In this document: positions 32,816-33,438 of the stretch, piece after piece
Position numbering within the stretch: the first letter of the stretch is position 1
Layout: every line of letters begins with the position of its first letter
DNA from: Chloroflexota bacterium
GTDB taxonomy: Bacteria; Chloroflexota; Dehalococcoidia; Lucifugimonadales; UBA3495
NCBI GenBank assembly: GCA_022562475.1
Contig: JADFPD010000015.1
Span: forward strand, 1 to 33,438
Direction: 5' to 3'
DNA length: 33,438 nt
Made by a program: the position numbers and the translations under genes
The notes under the pieces: generated by a model
Databases searched by the model: none
What the model was told of the DNA's origin: nothing
Seen by the model: the letters and a program-made list of their open reading frames with translations, nothing else

Positions 32816-33438
32816 TCAGACCGACATGTTCACGCCCCGTTTCATCATTTCTTTGGGGTAGGAGACATAAACGTCGTCGTATAACTCCACCGGTTCGGGC
32901 ATGGGACTTTCGTCGGCGAATTTCACCGCCTCTTCCATGAGGGTTTCGGCGTCCATGTCCATCTGGTCCAGTTCCTCGGCCGTGATATCGCCCTGAGGGA
33001 TGACCGTGTCACGGAAGTGTTTGAGCGGATCACGGGCGTGCCAGCGGTCCTCCTCTTCTTTCGTGCGGTAGGTCAGGGGGTTGTCGAAGACGGTATGGCC
33101 GTGATAGCGGTAGGTCTCGCACTCGATTAGGCTTGGGCCATCGCCCGCCCTGGCCCTGGCCACCGCTTGGGCCGTTGCGTCGTAAACGGCGAAGACATCC
33201 ATGCCGTCAACGTGTATGCCGGGCATGTCGTAGCCCGCGGCCCGGTCGGATATGTGGGCGATGGACAATCCGTATTCGGAGGGCGTGGACATGGCGTAGC
33301 CGTTGTTCTCGCACAAGAAGATCACCGGCAGCTTCCAGATCGAAGCCAGGTTCATGGACTCGTGGGTTACGCCTTGGCTGGCGCCGCCATCTCCAAAAAA
33401 GGCCACGGCCACCCGGCCCAATTTCTTGACCTTGGATG
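32816..33438 (-). CDS. 2-oxoacid (pyruvate/acetoin-type) dehydrogenase E1 component, alpha subunit (5' end outside window)
   Basis: The frame is open to the window edge, so only the C-terminal 200 or so residues are seen. The thiamine-diphosphate motif begins FFGDGGASQG and ends CENNGYAMST. DGMDVFAVYDATAQAVARAR and TYRYHGHTVFDN, with the conserved RYHGHS-like loop, follow. The gene lies 72 bases upstream of the beta subunit on the same strand. Its N-terminal part and start codon are not visible. Confidence 0.92.
   Translation of the reverse strand, partial: SKVKKLGRVAVAFFGDGGASQGVTHESMNLASIWKLPVIFLCENNGYAMSTPSEYGLSIAHISDRAAGYDMPGIHVDGMDVFAVYDATAQAVARARAGDGPSLIECETYRYHGHTVFDNPLTYRTKEEEDRWHARDPLKHFRDTVIPQGDITAEELDQMDMDAETLMEEAVKFADESPMPEPVELYDDVYVSYPKEMMKRGVNMSV

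Noticed and set aside
1-33438. tRNA, rRNA or mobile-element genes
   Set aside because: No conserved tRNA arm sequence, rRNA segment, transposase or integrase was found by reading both strands; a covariance-model scan would be needed to exclude small RNAs.

Overview
The window looks like a stretch of a GC-rich bacterial chromosome. My best guess is a free-living Chloroflexota lineage, for example SAR202-like Dehalococcoidia. This rests only on gene content: a dense mix of Rieske oxygenase, luciferase-like monooxygenase, short-chain dehydrogenases, class III extradiol dioxygenase, stand-alone mutase subunits and lipoproteins with Pro/Thr-rich linkers. No rRNA, tRNA, transposase, phage gene or CRISPR array was seen, and no gene-free gap exceeds about 300 bases.

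Layout. 1-1.7 kb: the 3' part of an alpha/beta-hydrolase gene, overlapped by a small unknown gene. 1.8-4.6 kb, minus strand: TfoX-like protein, mycothiol-type formaldehyde dehydrogenase homologue, amidase. 4.8-13.6 kb, plus strand: a duplicated-domain lipoprotein, Rieske oxygenase, quinone oxidoreductase, Tag-like glycosylase, SDR, class III ring-cleavage dioxygenase, HSL-type esterase, a FrnE/DsbA-like gene with an in-frame UGA, and a sarcosine-oxidase-like flavoenzyme. 13.6-15.3 kb, minus: luciferase-like monooxygenase with a remnant of a second copy behind it, and a GlcG/HbpS-like protein. 15.4-19.2 kb, minus: a self-contained two-gene operon with promoter and terminator, encoding a 957-residue secreted PPC-repeat/cohesin/dockerin protein and a membrane-anchored cohesin-like protein. 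19.3-20.8 kb, minus: a DUF3179 lipoprotein, also with an in-frame UGA. 20.9-26.5 kb, minus: isovaleryl-CoA dehydrogenase, PaaK-like CoA ligase, both subunits of a B12-dependent acyl-CoA mutase, NHL-propeller protein. 26.7-30.3 kb: hydroxyacyl-CoA dehydrogenase-like protein, amidohydrolase, SDR. 30.4-33.4 kb, minus: E1-alpha (cut by the window edge), E1-beta and an MFS carrier.

The most striking observation is that two unrelated thiol-redox-type genes (11776-12381 and 19299-20816) each carry exactly one in-frame TGA. In both it sits at the first Cys of a CxxC motif, giving UxxC, and in both a hairpin follows whose apical loop begins 20 nt after the UGA and has a G in its first two bases. This is the expected layout of a bacterial selenocysteine codon with its SECIS element. 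I therefore read both as full-length selenoproteins, not broken genes, and predict that the genome encodes SelA, SelB, SelD and tRNA-Sec outside this window.

A second functional reading concerns the mutase at 23.6-25.6 kb. It carries Ile, Asp and Gln at the three positions that separate 2-hydroxyisobutyryl-CoA mutase from methylmalonyl-CoA mutase, and it is followed by a CoA ligase of the PaaK type. The block may therefore serve degradation of short branched hydroxy acids, feeding into the neighbouring acyl-CoA oxidation genes.
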